This document shows positions 1 through 9,555 of a DNA stretch of 64,000 nucleotides, in pieces. Source of the DNA: Bacteroidia bacterium (GTDB lineage Bacteria; Bacteroidota; Bacteroidia; J057); contig JAWPMV010000001.1 of the NCBI GenBank assembly GCA_033391075.1, positions 3,596,001-3,660,000 of the forward strand, given 5' to 3'. Numbering within the stretch: position 1 is the first letter of the stretch; the number at the start of each line of letters is the position of its first letter. The notes below the pieces were generated by a model. It was not told the DNA's origin and made no database searches. It worked only from the letters and a program-made list of their open reading frames with translations. The position numbers and the translations under genes are program-made.

Positions 1-62
1 TTTATGGCTCCTGAGGTGTGCTTCCATCTGTGGCAGTTCATCAGCATTGAGGGTAAAATTCA
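1..62 (-). CDS. 5' end of an unidentified protein, cut by the window edge
   Basis: An ATG on the minus strand at 62 opens a frame with no stop to the window edge, giving MNFTLNADELPQMEAHLRSH and one more residue. It follows the nucleoside hydrolase gene on the same strand after about 100 bases, so it may be the third gene of that transcription unit. Twenty-one residues are too few to name a family. The start is chosen because the same frame upstream soon meets a stop. Confidence 0.4.
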
Positions 63-165
63 TTGGGCAATCCGATTTTCTATTAATCAGCAGTAAAGAT
101 ATTCCATAATCTGGAAAATGGAAACTATAAGGGCCTGGATTTGCTGATTTTGTCTCCTCCCGGAC

Positions 166-1200
166 TTATTCAAAATGCCGCATAAATTCCTCAGTAAAGC
201 TTGCTGGAGGACTGTGGTAATAAAATACTTTTCTTTGACTCTCCAACTCCTTTGAGACCAATAAATAAGCTTTGTAAACTCTCAAATCAGAACTATCAGA
301 AACAATATTGTCGGCTTCAGCCAATCGGATTTCCACTGGCAGTTCTTCGTATTGAAAACCTTCTTCAGAAATGAGGTAAGCACTAGCCAGTAAATCAAAA
401 GGATTGTATTTATCTGCGCCCCAAATGCTCCATTGCTTCAGCCAGTTTTGGGATCTATCTGCCAGGTATTTTCCGGCCTCACCACTAGCTTCAAGACGAT
501 CCAATTCTTCCTTTCCAAACCAAACTTTATGTGAGATTTCAAAGGGATGTAAGACAACTTTAATGTCATGCTGCAAAAGGATGCGGAAGGCATTGGGGTC
601 CAGGTCGAAATTCAGGTCAGCAAAGGGGGGATCGTGGCTTTCACTGGCTTTAAAATGGTGATCGATACTCCGTCGACCAGCCACTAATACGACCGATTTA
701 ATTTGGCTGGCTAAATCCGGATAGAGCAGGAGCAATAATCCTACATTTGTTGCAGGGCCAATGGCCATGATGTGAAACTTTTCTTTTTGTAAGGCCTCTG
801 CCAAAGCTTCAACCGCATCATTGCTTCGTATTTCCTGTAAGTCTATCGCTTTCGCCGCTCCTTTATAAACAGGAAGCGCTTTAGGGCCAAATGCATCTCG
901 AATCTCTTTTCCCAGACGGTAAGCATTATCAATGTCCGTATTTCCAAAAACGGTACTGACACCTACTACTTCCACCTTCTCCGAATGCAAAAGATGCATC
1001 AAAGCAAAGCCATCATCAACATCCCCATACAAACCATTTGGATTTTGGACTCCGATCGCCAGGTCTGCATCTACCCAGATTTTCTTTATTCCACTCTCTT
1101 CCTTTTCAGGCTCCTTCGACTTTTCTTTTACTTGCTCAGAACAGCTTATCAGACAAATCAATATCAGGCTCCAAAGGGCTCCACTTCTGCTTTTTGGCAT
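166..1200 (-). CDS. Lipoprotein nucleoside hydrolase (IUNH family)
   Basis: The predicted 344-aa protein hydrolyses the N-glycosidic bond of ribonucleosides to give free base and ribose. Residues 1-20 are a lipoprotein signal ending in the lipobox LISC, so it should be a membrane-anchored periplasmic salvage enzyme. The family's calcium and ribose-binding aspartates are recognisable as DAD (about residue 44) and DVDDGFAL (about residue 60). The usual compact DxDxGxDD motif is split here by an insert of about a dozen residues. The later NPFDLLASAYL segment matches the family's C-terminal Asp motif. The gene lies 6 bp after the M20 peptidase on the same strand and is probably co-transcribed with it. 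Family membership is secure, but base preference cannot be read. Confidence 0.85.
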   Translation of the reverse strand: MPKSRSGALWSLILICLISCSEQVKEKSKEPEKEESGIKKIWVDADLAIGVQNPNGLYGDVDDGFALMHLLHSEKVEVVGVSTVFGNTDIDNAYRLGKEIRDAFGPKALPVYKGAAKAIDLQEIRSNDAVEALAEALQKEKFHIMAIGPATNVGLLLLLYPDLASQIKSVVLVAGRRSIDHHFKASESHDPPFADLNFDLDPNAFRILLQHDIKVVLHPFEISHKVWFGKEELDRLEASGEAGKYLADRSQNWLKQWSIWGADKYNPFDLLASAYLISEEGFQYEELPVEIRLAEADNIVSDSSDLRVYKAYLLVSKELESQRKVFYYHSPPASFTEEFMRHFE

Positions 1201-1206
1201 AATTAA

Positions 1207-2736
1207 TTACTCAATTTCTTCTGTAAGAACTGACAAATAGCTTTTGATTCCATCCACAAAATTGCCCAATCGTAAATTCTCATTGGGGCTATGCTGGTTA
1301 TTGTCCTTATTTACTGTGGGAACGGTAATCGCAGGTACTCCCAGATTTACCACAAAGGGGGAAATGGGAATGGAGCCTCCTGAAGTAGGCTTTCTAACGA
1401 TCTGTTTTCCATGGGCTCTATCCAAGGCACTACCCAGCCATTTTGCATAAGGAGATGTGATAGGGGTACGAAATGCTGCATAAGAATGCTCAAAGGTAAA
1501 AGATGCGATCCTTCCATGTTCTGCTCTTTCTTCATCCGTAGGTTCTCTATCCGCTTCTATTACATAATATCCTTTGCTCTCCACATGCTTTTTAACCAAT
1601 CCCACCAGATAATCCGGATCAGATTGGGGAACCAAACGAATATCAATCTCTGCGATAGCTATACTCGGCACAATGGTTCTCCTTTGCGCCAACACCCAGC
1701 CGGAAGACAGACCTCTTATATTTAGGGAAGGATAAAGAACAGATTCCTGCAAACTGCTACCTACTTTATCAGTTTCAGAAATTCCGATGGTTCTTTGCAA
1801 AGCAGGCTCATCATCTGGTACGGCTTCATAGGCTTCCCGCATTTCTTTAGAAATTGTAACTCCCTCATAATATCCCGGAATGGTCACTCGTCCATCCTCA
1901 TCCTTCATGGATGCTAAAAGCTGGGAGATTCTCAGAGCGGGATTTGGAGCATAGTTTCCGAAGTGTCCACTATGCTGTGGCTTTTTGGGTCCAAAGACTT
2001 TCAGGGTGATGGTACTGATCCCTCTCGCACCAAAAGTCAGGGTAGGAAGTTTGCTGGCATGCATGGGGCCGTCATAAATGGTTAGCACATCTGCAGCCAG
2101 CTTTTCTTTGTATTTCAAAACAGCATCCGGTAAATGAGGAGAACCCAGTTCTTCCTCAAAGTCCATAATGACTTTCAAATCATAGGGTTGTTTATATCCT
2201 TCTCTTTCCGCTATATCCAAAGCAGACAGAAACATAACTACCGGCCCTTTTGCATCTGAAGCTGCGCGGGCAAATACCCGCCAATCGGGATTTACTTTGC
2301 CTTTGATATTTGACCAGTCGATAATCTCCCATTTCCCATCCTTCATTTCCTTCAATACCGGCTTCCAGGGATCAGGCTGAAACCATGCTGTAGGATCAAC
2401 AGGCTGCCCGTCAATTTGTAAATAGATCAATACGGTATTTTCAGATTTACTGCCTTTTCTTTCGGCTAATAAAAGTGGAGGTCCTCCGGTATCCAGCCTT
2501 TCGGTACTAAATCCCCTTTGCCCGAATGCTTTTTCCATCCAGCTCACATTCATTTCTACATGCTCCTCGAAATGGGCATCATTGGGAATACTCAGGCACT
2601 CTTTCAGGAGTTCGTAGGCCTCAGGTAATTGTTTTTCAACTGCTGCATCCAGTTTAGCCATGTTTTGGCTAAAGGCATCAACATTCAGGAAGATAAGCAG
2701 CAAAATCAGGCTGCTTTTTGCTAGAAGTAGTTTCAT
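1207..2736 (-). CDS. Secreted M20-family metallopeptidase/dipeptidase
   Basis: A 509-aa protein with a signal peptide (residues 1-23) and the M20 di-zinc hydrolase fold. The bridging Asp lies in ARAASDAKG (D161), the catalytic Glu pair in DFEEELGS (194-196), a dimerisation-domain HSGHFGN follows (about residue 256), and a C-terminal His in NNQHSPNENL. The first zinc ligand, normally His in an HxD motif, is Gln here (Q107-I-D109, codon CAA). This may mark a subfamily with altered metal binding. By family it should cleave dipeptides or acylated amino acids in the periplasm. It is the first gene of a pair with the nucleoside hydrolase, suggesting salvage of small metabolites. Confidence 0.85.
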   Translation of the reverse strand: MKLLLAKSSLILLLIFLNVDAFSQNMAKLDAAVEKQLPEAYELLKECLSIPNDAHFEEHVEMNVSWMEKAFGQRGFSTERLDTGGPPLLLAERKGSKSENTVLIYLQIDGQPVDPTAWFQPDPWKPVLKEMKDGKWEIIDWSNIKGKVNPDWRVFARAASDAKGPVVMFLSALDIAEREGYKQPYDLKVIMDFEEELGSPHLPDAVLKYKEKLAADVLTIYDGPMHASKLPTLTFGARGISTITLKVFGPKKPQHSGHFGNYAPNPALRISQLLASMKDEDGRVTIPGYYEGVTISKEMREAYEAVPDDEPALQRTIGISETDKVGSSLQESVLYPSLNIRGLSSGWVLAQRRTIVPSIAIAEIDIRLVPQSDPDYLVGLVKKHVESKGYYVIEADREPTDEERAEHGRIASFTFEHSYAAFRTPITSPYAKWLGSALDRAHGKQIVRKPTSGGSIPISPFVVNLGVPAITVPTVNKDNNQHSPNENLRLGNFVDGIKSYLSVLTEEIE

Positions 2737-2826
2737 AGATATTCAATTGCTAGCACCAAGTTACAATTTTGCCTCAAGAGAAAAGAGAAAATCCTGCTGA
2801 AATAGCAGAACACATGATGCCACACC

Positions 2827-2872
2827 TGCCATTTCGACACCAAAATCGAGCAGATCATGTCATAATGGCCAC
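2827..2872 (+). promoter_or_regulatory. Two similar TGYCAT-type boxes upstream of clpB
   Basis: TGCCATTTCGACAC (2827-2840) and TGTCATAATGGCCAC (2858-2872) share a TGYCAT core followed by a G-rich C box. Their starts are 31 bp apart, close to three helical turns. They lie 60-110 bp before the clpB start, where a heat-shock regulator could bind. This is a pattern observation only, and the binding factor is unknown. Confidence 0.3.
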
Positions 2873-2933
2873 TTTTCCTTAATGGTCAGGAATTTGATTC
2901 TAAAATGGAAACAAAGCAGCAAGTACATAAGAA

Positions 2934-5546
2934 ATGAATTTCAACAACTATACATTGAAGGCACAGGAAGCCATCCAAAAGGCAAGTGAACTCGCCAAGG
3001 CTTCCCGGCAGCAGAGCATAGAGAGTGGGCATTTACTAAAGGCCCTACTGGAGACCGAGGATAGTATCATTCCTTTTATGCTGAAAAAGCTGGGAGTGAA
3101 TGTTGACTTTCTCCAGACGAAACTGGAGGAAGTGCTGGCCGGCTATCCCAAAATAGAGGGAGCTACGGGCGGACAATACCTTTCTAATGAAAGTCATGCC
3201 ATCCTGGAAACCGCAAACAAAGCAGCAGGCAAACTCAATGATGAGTTTATTAGCCTCGAACATCTCTTATTGGGATTGATCAATTCCAAGAATGGTGCAG
3301 GAAAATTATTGAAGGAGCAGGGAGTTAGCGAAAAAGCATTTATGCAAGTGATGGAGGAAGTACGGGGAGGCAGTCGGGTAACTGATCAAAATCCAGAAGC
3401 CAAATACAATGCGCTGAAAAAGTATGCAAGAAACCTGAACGAGATGGCCCGTAAGGGAAAACTCGATCCTGTGATAGGTAGGGAAGATGAAATCAGGCGG
3501 GTAATTCAGATACTTTCGAGGCGTACCAAAAACAACCCCATCCTGGTGGGAGAACCCGGGGTTGGTAAAACGGCAATTGCAGAAGGCCTGGGTCATAGAA
3601 TCGTGCAGGGAGATGTTCCTGAAAACCTCAAATCCAAGACGATCTTTTCCCTGGATATGGGAGCCTTGATAGCGGGAGCAAAGTTTAGAGGAGAATTTGA
3701 GGAAAGGCTGAAAGCAGTGGTAAAAGAAGTAGTAAGCGCCGAGGGGAGCATCATCCTTTTTATTGATGAAATCCATACCCTGGTAGGAGCCGGAAAAGCA
3801 GATGGAGCGATGGATGCAGCGAATATCCTGAAGCCTGCCCTTGCCAGAGGAGAATTGAGAGCCGTAGGAGCGACAACATTGGATGAGTATCAAAAGTACA
3901 TCGAGAAGGATAAAGCATTGGAAAGGCGTTTTCAGGCAGTAAGAGTAGATGAGCCTGGAGTGGAGGATACGGTTTCCATCTTGAGGGGATTGAAAGAAAG
4001 ATATGAGGTGCATCATGGAGTTCGAATTACAGATGCCGCCATCGTTGCAGCAGCAGAACTTTCCAACAGATACATCTCTGACCGTTTTCTTCCAGACAAA
4101 GCGATTGACCTGATCGATGAGTCAGCAGCCAAGTTGAGACTGGAGATAGACAGTATGCCTGAGGCACTCGATGAGATAGAAAGAAAAGTTAGGCATTTGG
4201 AAATTGAGCGGGAAGCATTGAAGCGAGAAAATGAGAAGAAGAAGATGGGAGAGATAGAGGAGCAATTGGCCAATCTAAATGAAGAGCGAAAAAGATTGCG
4301 TTCCCATTGGGAAACAGAGAAAGGAATCATCCAAAAGATCAGAGACGCCAAAGAGCGACTTGAAGCATACAAAGTAGAAGCAGAGGAGGCTGAGCGCCAG
4401 GCAGATTTTGGGAAGGTAGCAGAGATTCGATATGGTGCGATGGTTAAGGAGGAAGAGCATATCGAGGCGCTCAAGCAGGAGTTAGCGGGCTATCAAAGTG
4501 ATCTCCGCATGTTGAAGGAAGAGGTAGAGGCAGAGGATATTGCGGAGATCATTTCCCGCTGGACAGGAATTCCGGTGAGTAAGATGGTAGAAAGTGAAAG
4601 GCAAAAGCTCCTGAATCTGGAAGATGAACTTCACAAGCGAGTAGTCGGGCAGGAAGAGGCAATCGAAGCTGTATCGGATGCGATCAGAAGAAGCAGAGCA
4701 GGATTGCAAGATCCCAATCGACCTATAGGCAGTTTTATCTTTCTGGGAAGTACCGGAGTGGGAAAAACCGAATTGGCCAAGGCCCTTGCCGAGTATCTCT
4801 TTGATGATGAGAAATCCATGGTCCGCATCGATATGTCGGAGTACCAGGAAAAGCATAGCGTAAGCAGATTGGTGGGAGCACCTCCCGGATATGTGGGTTA
4901 TGATGAAGGAGGACAGTTGACTGAAGCTGTAAGGAGAAAGCCTTACTCCGTTGTTTTGCTGGATGAGATTGAAAAGGCCCATCCCGATGTATTCAATATC
5001 CTCTTACAGGTTTTGGATGATGGAAGGTTGACGGATAATAAAGGAAGAGTGGTCAATTTCACCAATACCATTATCATCATGACCTCCAATATGGGATCGC
5101 ACTTTATCCAGCAGAAATTCGGAGAACTGAATGACAGCAATAAGGCAGCCCTTATGGTCATGATCAAGGAAGAGGTGATTGATCTACTTAAAAGCCATCT
5201 GAGGCCAGAATTCCTGAATCGAATAGATGAAACCATCGTATTTGCACCACTGAGTGAGGGCGATATGCGATCCATCGTCCAAATTCAGGCAGCAAGATTG
5301 ATCCGCAGCTTGCAAAAGCTGGACATCCAATTAGAGTTCTCAGAAGAGGCCCTGGATCTGATCGGAAGCCTCGGCTACGATCCACAATTCGGCGCAAGGC
5401 CCGTAAAGCGAATCTTGCAAAAAGAAGTGGTCAATGAATTGTCTAAATCAATTCTTGCGGGGGAGATAAACAAAAGTTCTCAAATTCAGGTGGATGTCAA
5501 AAACGGCATGATCCGATTTGAAAACATTACTCAGCCCGTCAATTAG
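2934..5546 (+). CDS. clpB: ATP-dependent disaggregase ClpB
   Basis: An 870-aa Hsp100 chaperone that pulls polypeptides out of aggregates with DnaK/DnaJ in the cytoplasm. It has the full layout: Clp N-domain (about 1-145), NBD1 with Walker [10 protein letters not shown] (206-214) and Walker [11 protein letters not shown], a long charged coiled-coil M domain (about 410-530) that separates ClpB from ClpA and ClpC, NBD2 with Walker [10 protein letters not shown] (605-613) and [10 protein letters not shown], and the C-terminal D2-small domain ending near RPVKRILQ. The length is typical. It stands alone and ends in a strong hairpin terminator. Two repeated boxes upstream may mediate stress control. 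Confidence 0.98.
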   Translation: MNFNNYTLKAQEAIQKASELAKASRQQSIESGHLLKALLETEDSIIPFMLKKLGVNVDFLQTKLEEVLAGYPKIEGATGGQYLSNESHAILETANKAAGKLNDEFISLEHLLLGLINSKNGAGKLLKEQGVSEKAFMQVMEEVRGGSRVTDQNPEAKYNALKKYARNLNEMARKGKLDPVIGREDEIRRVIQILSRRTKNNPILVGEPGVGKTAIAEGLGHRIVQGDVPENLKSKTIFSLDMGALIAGAKFRGEFEERLKAVVKEVVSAEGSIILFIDEIHTLVGAGKADGAMDAANILKPALARGELRAVGATTLDEYQKYIEKDKALERRFQAVRVDEPGVEDTVSILRGLKERYEVHHGVRITDAAIVAAAELSNRYISDRFLPDKAIDLIDESAAKLRLEIDSMPEALDEIERKVRHLEIEREALKRENEKKKMGEIEEQLANLNEERKRLRSHWETEKGIIQKIRDAKERLEAYKVEAEEAERQADFGKVAEIRYGAMVKEEEHIEALKQELAGYQSDLRMLKEEVEAEDIAEIISRWTGIPVSKMVESERQKLLNLEDELHKRVVGQEEAIEAVSDAIRRSRAGLQDPNRPIGSFIFLGSTGVGKTELAKALAEYLFDDEKSMVRIDMSEYQEKHSVSRLVGAPPGYVGYDEGGQLTEAVRRKPYSVVLLDEIEKAHPDVFNILLQVLDDGRLTDNKGRVVNFTNTIIIMTSNMGSHFIQQKFGELNDSNKAALMVMIKEEVIDLLKSHLRPEFLNRIDETIVFAPLSEGDMRSIVQIQAARLIRSLQKLDIQLEFSEEALDLIGSLGYDPQFGARPVKRILQKEVVNELSKSILAGEINKSSQIQVDVKNGMIRFENITQPVN

Positions 5547-5579
5547 TATATAGCTCTTAAGAAAAGAGAATCTTTTTCA

Positions 5580-5610
5580 GGCGCAGGGAGAAATTCCTGC
5601 GCCTTTTTTT
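5580..5610 (+). terminator. Rho-independent terminator of clpB
   Basis: GGCGCAGG (5580-5587) pairs perfectly with CCTGCGCC (5596-5603) across an 8-nt loop, and seven T follow. It lies 34 bp after the clpB stop. Confidence 0.9.
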
Positions 5611-5785
5611 CAACCATTTCTTCCCATTTCCCGTAGGTAAAAATACACACCTGCTATTAGCTAATTTTATCATTCGGTCACAAGTAAGAAAATGGGCATT
5701 TTTCACCAGGAAGTGCATCTCATTTGCTTACGTTTTTCCGATTGAAACTGGTATATTTAGTTAACAAAAATCAATCTTCCTTACC

Positions 5786-6277
5786 ATGACCTATCCTAAA
5801 AAATTCTTCTGGATTTACCTCACCACAATCTCCTTCTTCCTCGTCGGATTGCAGCATTTGCAAAAGATGAATGTATCGAGAACAAGCTCTTTCAAAAAAG
5901 TCAAAAGATCTTGTAGCCAGTTTCAGATCAAAGAACATAAAAGGCACATTATCACAGAGATTTCTACTCAAAAAAGAGTCGTTGCTCCTCTTCCGATCAG
6001 TTCTACTATGATCAAACACAATGACTTCCATTATAGCATTTTTAGCAATAAGGAAGGTTTGAACAGTGGACTGGCTCGTTACAAAAAGGTGGTAAAAACC
6101 AAAGTTAAGGTAGGCAAACACGGAGATATTAAAGCCATCAGTATCATAGGGTACCGAGGGCATTGTAAGAAAAAGAAATCACGTGAATTTCATCAAATAT
6201 CGAATCAAAAATTCATTCCCGGGAAGATCAACGGCCAGGCAACTGACCTTTGGGTGAATGTAGATTTCAGATATTAG
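5786..6277 (+). CDS. Membrane-anchored protein with a TonB-C-like end
   Basis: A 163-aa protein with an N-terminal hydrophobic helix (about residues 8-24) and a basic linker. Its C-terminal 60 residues follow the spacing of TonB C-terminal domains: a VGKHGDIKAISII strand, a central Cys (RGHCKK), then KFIPGKINGQATDLW and a final VNVDFRY strand, like the PGKxNGxPV...F signature of Bacteroidota energy transducers. No ExbB/ExbD gene is nearby and the proline-rich linker is missing, so energy transduction is uncertain. It could be a divergent lone TonB or a domain reused in another envelope role. The start is the ATG before the signal helix. Confidence 0.55.
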   Translation: MTYPKKFFWIYLTTISFFLVGLQHLQKMNVSRTSSFKKVKRSCSQFQIKEHKRHIITEISTQKRVVAPLPISSTMIKHNDFHYSIFSNKEGLNSGLARYKKVVKTKVKVGKHGDIKAISIIGYRGHCKKKKSREFHQISNQKFIPGKINGQATDLWVNVDFRY

Positions 6278-6312
6278 ATCACGCTAAAGAATTTTTGTTT
6301 TCATTTGGTTCT

Positions 6313-6345
6313 CCCTGGGTAGCTAAGGCTGCTCAGGGTATTTTA
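6313..6345 (+). terminator. Probable terminator after the TonB-C-like gene
   Basis: CCCTGGGTAGC (6313-6323) pairs with GCTGCTCAGGG (6328-6338) around a TAAG loop, with one mismatch and one G-T pair. TATTTTATTT follows. It lies 36 bp past the upstream stop codon. Confidence 0.55.
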
Positions 6346-6374
6346 TTTGTAAGGAAAAGGGAGAAAATGAAGTT

Positions 6375-6516
6375 TTCTGGTGTTCAGGTGTTCTGGGGAG
6401 TAAGCAGAAGGGAAGAGCGTATGGGAGTGTTGTGGTGTTTTAGTGTTGTAGTTTCAGGAAGCCAACTATCGCACTACAACACTAAAACACTTCCTCCCAG
6501 CACCTGAATACGAGAA
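6375..6516. repeat. Nested inverted repeat, 18-bp perfect inner stem
   Basis: The inner arms GTGTTTTAGTGTTGTAGT (6435-6452) and its exact reverse complement (6473-6490) flank a 20-nt loop. Outside them, 6375-6400 (TTCTGGTGTTCAGGTG...) and 6493-6516 (...CACCTGAATACGAGAA) form a second, imperfect pair. This two-layer design looks like a dispersed palindromic element or a small non-autonomous mobile repeat rather than a terminator, since no T-run follows. Confidence 0.6.
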
Positions 6517-6628
6517 CACATCAACACCTATTAGAGCACCTATTAAATAGGGTGAATCCAAAACTATTTGTACTTTTATCAGATGATCTAATTCCAATCA
6601 GGGGACAATTTGATAAGCCTGCTTTAAC

Positions 6629-9079
6629 ATGAACTCAATTAAGCTACTGTCACACTACATTTCCGCATTTATTCTCATTTTTTTACTCTCTCATTCAGGC
6701 TCTCTTCAAGGGCAATGTGTTGACAATTTTCCCTACAAGGAAAACTTTGATGCAGGTCCGGGAGGATGGGTAGCTGGCCCGGCAGCAAATTCATGGAGTT
6801 TAGGTACTCCAGCTAAAGTAATTATCAATTCGGCATCTTCAGCCCCTAATAGCTGGATCACCGGAACCCTCTTTAGCTCTTACCCAAATAATGCAGACAT
6901 ATATGTAGAAAGTCCCTGTTTTGACTTCAGCAATGTTGCCAATCCTTATATATCCATGAATGTATGGTGGGAATCGGAAACGGGAGAGGATGGAGCTGTG
7001 CTTGTTTCTTCCATTGATGGAGGAAATACCTGGCAAAGGGTAGGTAATTTTATTGATCCGGTCAACTGGTACAATGATAATAACATAGACGGAAGCTTCC
7101 TGGGTGGACCTCCCTGCGGATCTTTTATCGGATGGGCAGGTAGGGTAATCACCGGAAATGGTAGCCAAAGATATGTATTGGCACAAAGACCGCTGGCAGG
7201 ATTGGCGGGCCAGGCCAATGTAAAATTCAGGCTCTGCTTTGCCTCCAATATCACCCTCAATTCTGATGGCTTTGCTTTCGATGATGTACTCATTGCGGAT
7301 GTGCCTCTTATCGAATTGGGACCTGATCAAAGCGTTTGTTTTGGCGATACCGTCCAACTGAATGCTTGCGACCCAAGAGCCCTCGAATATCAGTGGAACA
7401 CCTCACCTATTGATACCCTTTGTGAGTTGACGGCATTAGCTACTTTTGAATACATCGTACAGGTTACGGATACCAATGGTTTTATCATCCGGGACACCAT
7501 GGATCTCTTTGTATCCCCTACCGATGTAGTGCTTCCTCCTGACCAATTGCTTTGTCCGGGGGACACCCTGATGCTGGATGCAGGAAATGCGGGAGCCAGT
7601 CATCAATGGCTACCGGGAGGTCAAACCACCCAAAACATAAATGTCACTGAGACCGGCACCTACAAGGTCACTGTCTCGGACAATTTCGGATGCGTAAAAG
7701 AAGACTCCATAGATGTCCTTATAGATTTTGTTCCGGATGTAGATTTGGGTAATGATACAACTATTTGTATCGGTGAATCTTTATTATTAGATGCCGGAGC
7801 TTCAAATCCGGGAACTATATATGCCTGGAATTTTAATGGGGCCAATACTCAAACCATATTTGTATCTGCTCCGCAAGAATACGTGGTAGTAGTAACCACT
7901 GCAGCCAATTGTGTAGCTACAGATTCTATTGATGTGGGCGTTTCTCTTACGCCTGTAGTTGATCTGGGTATAGATAGAAATGAATGTGGCACCTTTACCC
8001 TTGACGCTCAAAATCCCGGTTCGACCTACCTATGGTCCTCGGGAGAAACTACACAAAGGGTTACAAAAAGCGGAAGCGGAACATTTTGGGTTCGTGTAAC
8101 TAATGCAGATGGCTGTTCCGATGCGGATACTGTTACCATCGGCCAGGGAACTATACCTCCGGTAGACCTCGGAGCTGATCCTATCATCTGTAATGGAAGT
8201 TCGGCCACTCTGGATCTTATGCTCAATGGCTTTGATTACTTCTGGTCAACGGGAGAAACTACCAGGAGCATTATGGTTAATACGCCTGGCGTCGTTGTCG
8301 GTCGGGTACGGAATGCTGACGGTTGTGAATCCATAGATTCCGTTACGGTTATTCAATCTCCTCTCGTAGTTGAGCTTGGGCCGGATCTTCTGATTTGTAA
8401 TGGAGACAGTACTCAACTAAATGCTGGAAACACGGGTGTCAGCTATCTCTGGAATACAGGAGAAATGGATGCTTTGATTTTCCCACAAACCGGCGGACTC
8501 TACTCTGTGGAAGTTACAGGTCCTCAGGGATGTGTAGCCCGAGATACCATTACCCTGACTGCACAACCGGATTTCATCGCAGATTTTTCTGGTCCGGATT
8601 CAGCTGAATTGTTTGAGTCGATTCAGTTTATGGATGAAAGTATTGGTAATCCTGATACCTGGTTCTGGGAATTTGGAGATGGACTCAGCTCCACAGATCA
8701 AAATCCTATGCACGCCTATCAGTCCATCAATACTTTTGAGGTTTGTCTACGGGTGCGAGAAGGGGTTTGTGTAAATGTAGTGTGCAAAGAAATAGTTGTG
8801 GAGATTTTTACCGGAATAGAAGAAGAGCTCGGATTGGAACTCAATATTTTCCCTAACCCTAATGGAGGAAGATTTAACATTGATATCAGCTTACCTCAAT
8901 TCCATCCATTATCCTACAAACTTCTGGATATAAGTGGTAGAGAAGTTTATAGAAAAGACCTGGGTATCTCTTCTTTCCTAAGAGAAGAAGTATCTATCCC
9001 CGGCTTAAAATCAGGTATCTACTTATTAGAATTGCAAGTTGATGAGGCATTGGTTTACCGAAAAGTTATGATTCAATAA
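6629..9079 (+). CDS. Secreted multi-domain protein with PKD and T9SS sorting domain
   Basis: An 816-aa exported protein. After the signal peptide (about 1-29) comes a jelly-roll/MAM-like domain (about 30-230) opening with CVDNFPYKENFD. Five to six Ig-like repeats follow, each starting with a VDLG-type strand, a Cys pair and a LDAG core, spaced about 75 residues apart. A PKD domain (about 650-725, with FWEFGDG) and a type-A T9SS C-terminal sorting domain (739-816, FPNPNGG...SGIYLLEL...KVMIQ) complete it. It should cross the outer membrane by T9SS and stay on the surface or be released. No enzymatic domain is visible, so adhesion or matrix binding is the likely role. Confidence 0.85.
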   Translation: MNSIKLLSHYISAFILIFLLSHSGSLQGQCVDNFPYKENFDAGPGGWVAGPAANSWSLGTPAKVIINSASSAPNSWITGTLFSSYPNNADIYVESPCFDFSNVANPYISMNVWWESETGEDGAVLVSSIDGGNTWQRVGNFIDPVNWYNDNNIDGSFLGGPPCGSFIGWAGRVITGNGSQRYVLAQRPLAGLAGQANVKFRLCFASNITLNSDGFAFDDVLIADVPLIELGPDQSVCFGDTVQLNACDPRALEYQWNTSPIDTLCELTALATFEYIVQVTDTNGFIIRDTMDLFVSPTDVVLPPDQLLCPGDTLMLDAGNAGASHQWLPGGQTTQNINVTETGTYKVTVSDNFGCVKEDSIDVLIDFVPDVDLGNDTTICIGESLLLDAGASNPGTIYAWNFNGANTQTIFVSAPQEYVVVVTTAANCVATDSIDVGVSLTPVVDLGIDRNECGTFTLDAQNPGSTYLWSSGETTQRVTKSGSGTFWVRVTNADGCSDADTVTIGQGTIPPVDLGADPIICNGSSATLDLMLNGFDYFWSTGETTRSIMVNTPGVVVGRVRNADGCESIDSVTVIQSPLVVELGPDLLICNGDSTQLNAGNTGVSYLWNTGEMDALIFPQTGGLYSVEVTGPQGCVARDTITLTAQPDFIADFSGPDSAELFESIQFMDESIGNPDTWFWEFGDGLSSTDQNPMHAYQSINTFEVCLRVREGVCVNVVCKEIVVEIFTGIEEELGLELNIFPNPNGGRFNIDISLPQFHPLSYKLLDISGREVYRKDLGISSFLREEVSIPGLKSGIYLLELQVDEALVYRKVMIQ

Positions 9080-9109
9080 TCGTATCTCAGAAAATATAGG
9101 TTTAACAAA

Positions 9110-9139
9110 AAAACAGCCCGGCTAATTCCGGGCTGTTTT
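9110..9139. terminator. Bidirectional terminator between convergent genes
   Basis: AAAACAGCCCGG (9110-9121) pairs perfectly with CCGGGCTGTTTT (9128-9139) around CTAATT. A T-rich tract on each strand lets it serve both the PKD protein gene and the convergent DUF4345 gene. Confidence 0.9.
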
Positions 9140-9153
9140 GCTTTTCCCTATAT

Positions 9154-9555
9154 TTATTCAGCCATCGGATTTTGCTGTTTTCTCAACAGAATAAATCCCC
9201 AAAAGCCAATAAGAAGTTCTAGGATCATCGCGACAAAAAGCCCTTGAGACGGCATACCATCCAGCAATAAACTGAGTATTCTCCCAATTCCATAAGAAAG
9301 AAAAATCAGGCTGCTTACCAGCAGGGAAATATAGGTCCAGGCAATTCGAAATATACCGAGCAGGATCAGAAGGCTGGCAAATACAATTACAGTCCCCGAT
9401 GCTCTTGTATCACTTAAAAGACTAATGTTATCCCCCAGGATAATCTCGGATTGGGCCTGAAATGAAATAGGAAAAAAGAGCAAACCTACTCCAACATATA
9501 AGCCTATGATGCTGCTCAATATCAAAAATGCCCAAACTGCTTTTGAATTTTTCAT
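9154..9555 (-). CDS. DUF4345-type four-helix membrane protein
   Basis: A 133-aa integral membrane protein with four hydrophobic helices (about 8-28, 53-73, 77-97 and 104-124). The SYGIGRILSLLLDGMPSQ segment between helices 3 and 4 matches the GRxLSLxxDGxPS signature I associate with DUF4345. Function is unknown for the family. It is a single gene that converges on the preceding locus. Its leader carries an inverted repeat overlapping the start codon and, further up, a 13-bp direct repeat. Confidence 0.7.
   Translation of the reverse strand: MKNSKAVWAFLILSSIIGLYVGVGLLFFPISFQAQSEIILGDNISLLSDTRASGTVIVFASLLILLGIFRIAWTYISLLVSSLIFLSYGIGRILSLLLDGMPSQGLFVAMILELLIGFWGFILLRKQQNPMAE

Larger units (their letters stand above)
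6278..6628. other. Gene-free stretch holding a hairpin and a nested inverted repeat
   Basis: I see no convincing gene in these 351 bases. They contain a terminator-like hairpin near the left end and a large two-layer inverted repeat in the middle, both listed separately. The right part leads into the start of the secreted PKD protein gene. Confidence 0.6.

Noticed and set aside
3306-4016. A 236-residue open frame antisense to clpB
   Set aside because: It lies wholly within the strongly conserved clpB coding sequence and its translation shows no recognisable domain.
6250-6507. An 85-residue open frame over the nested inverted repeat
   Set aside because: It consists mostly of translated palindrome and terminator hairpin and has no convincing start context or domain.
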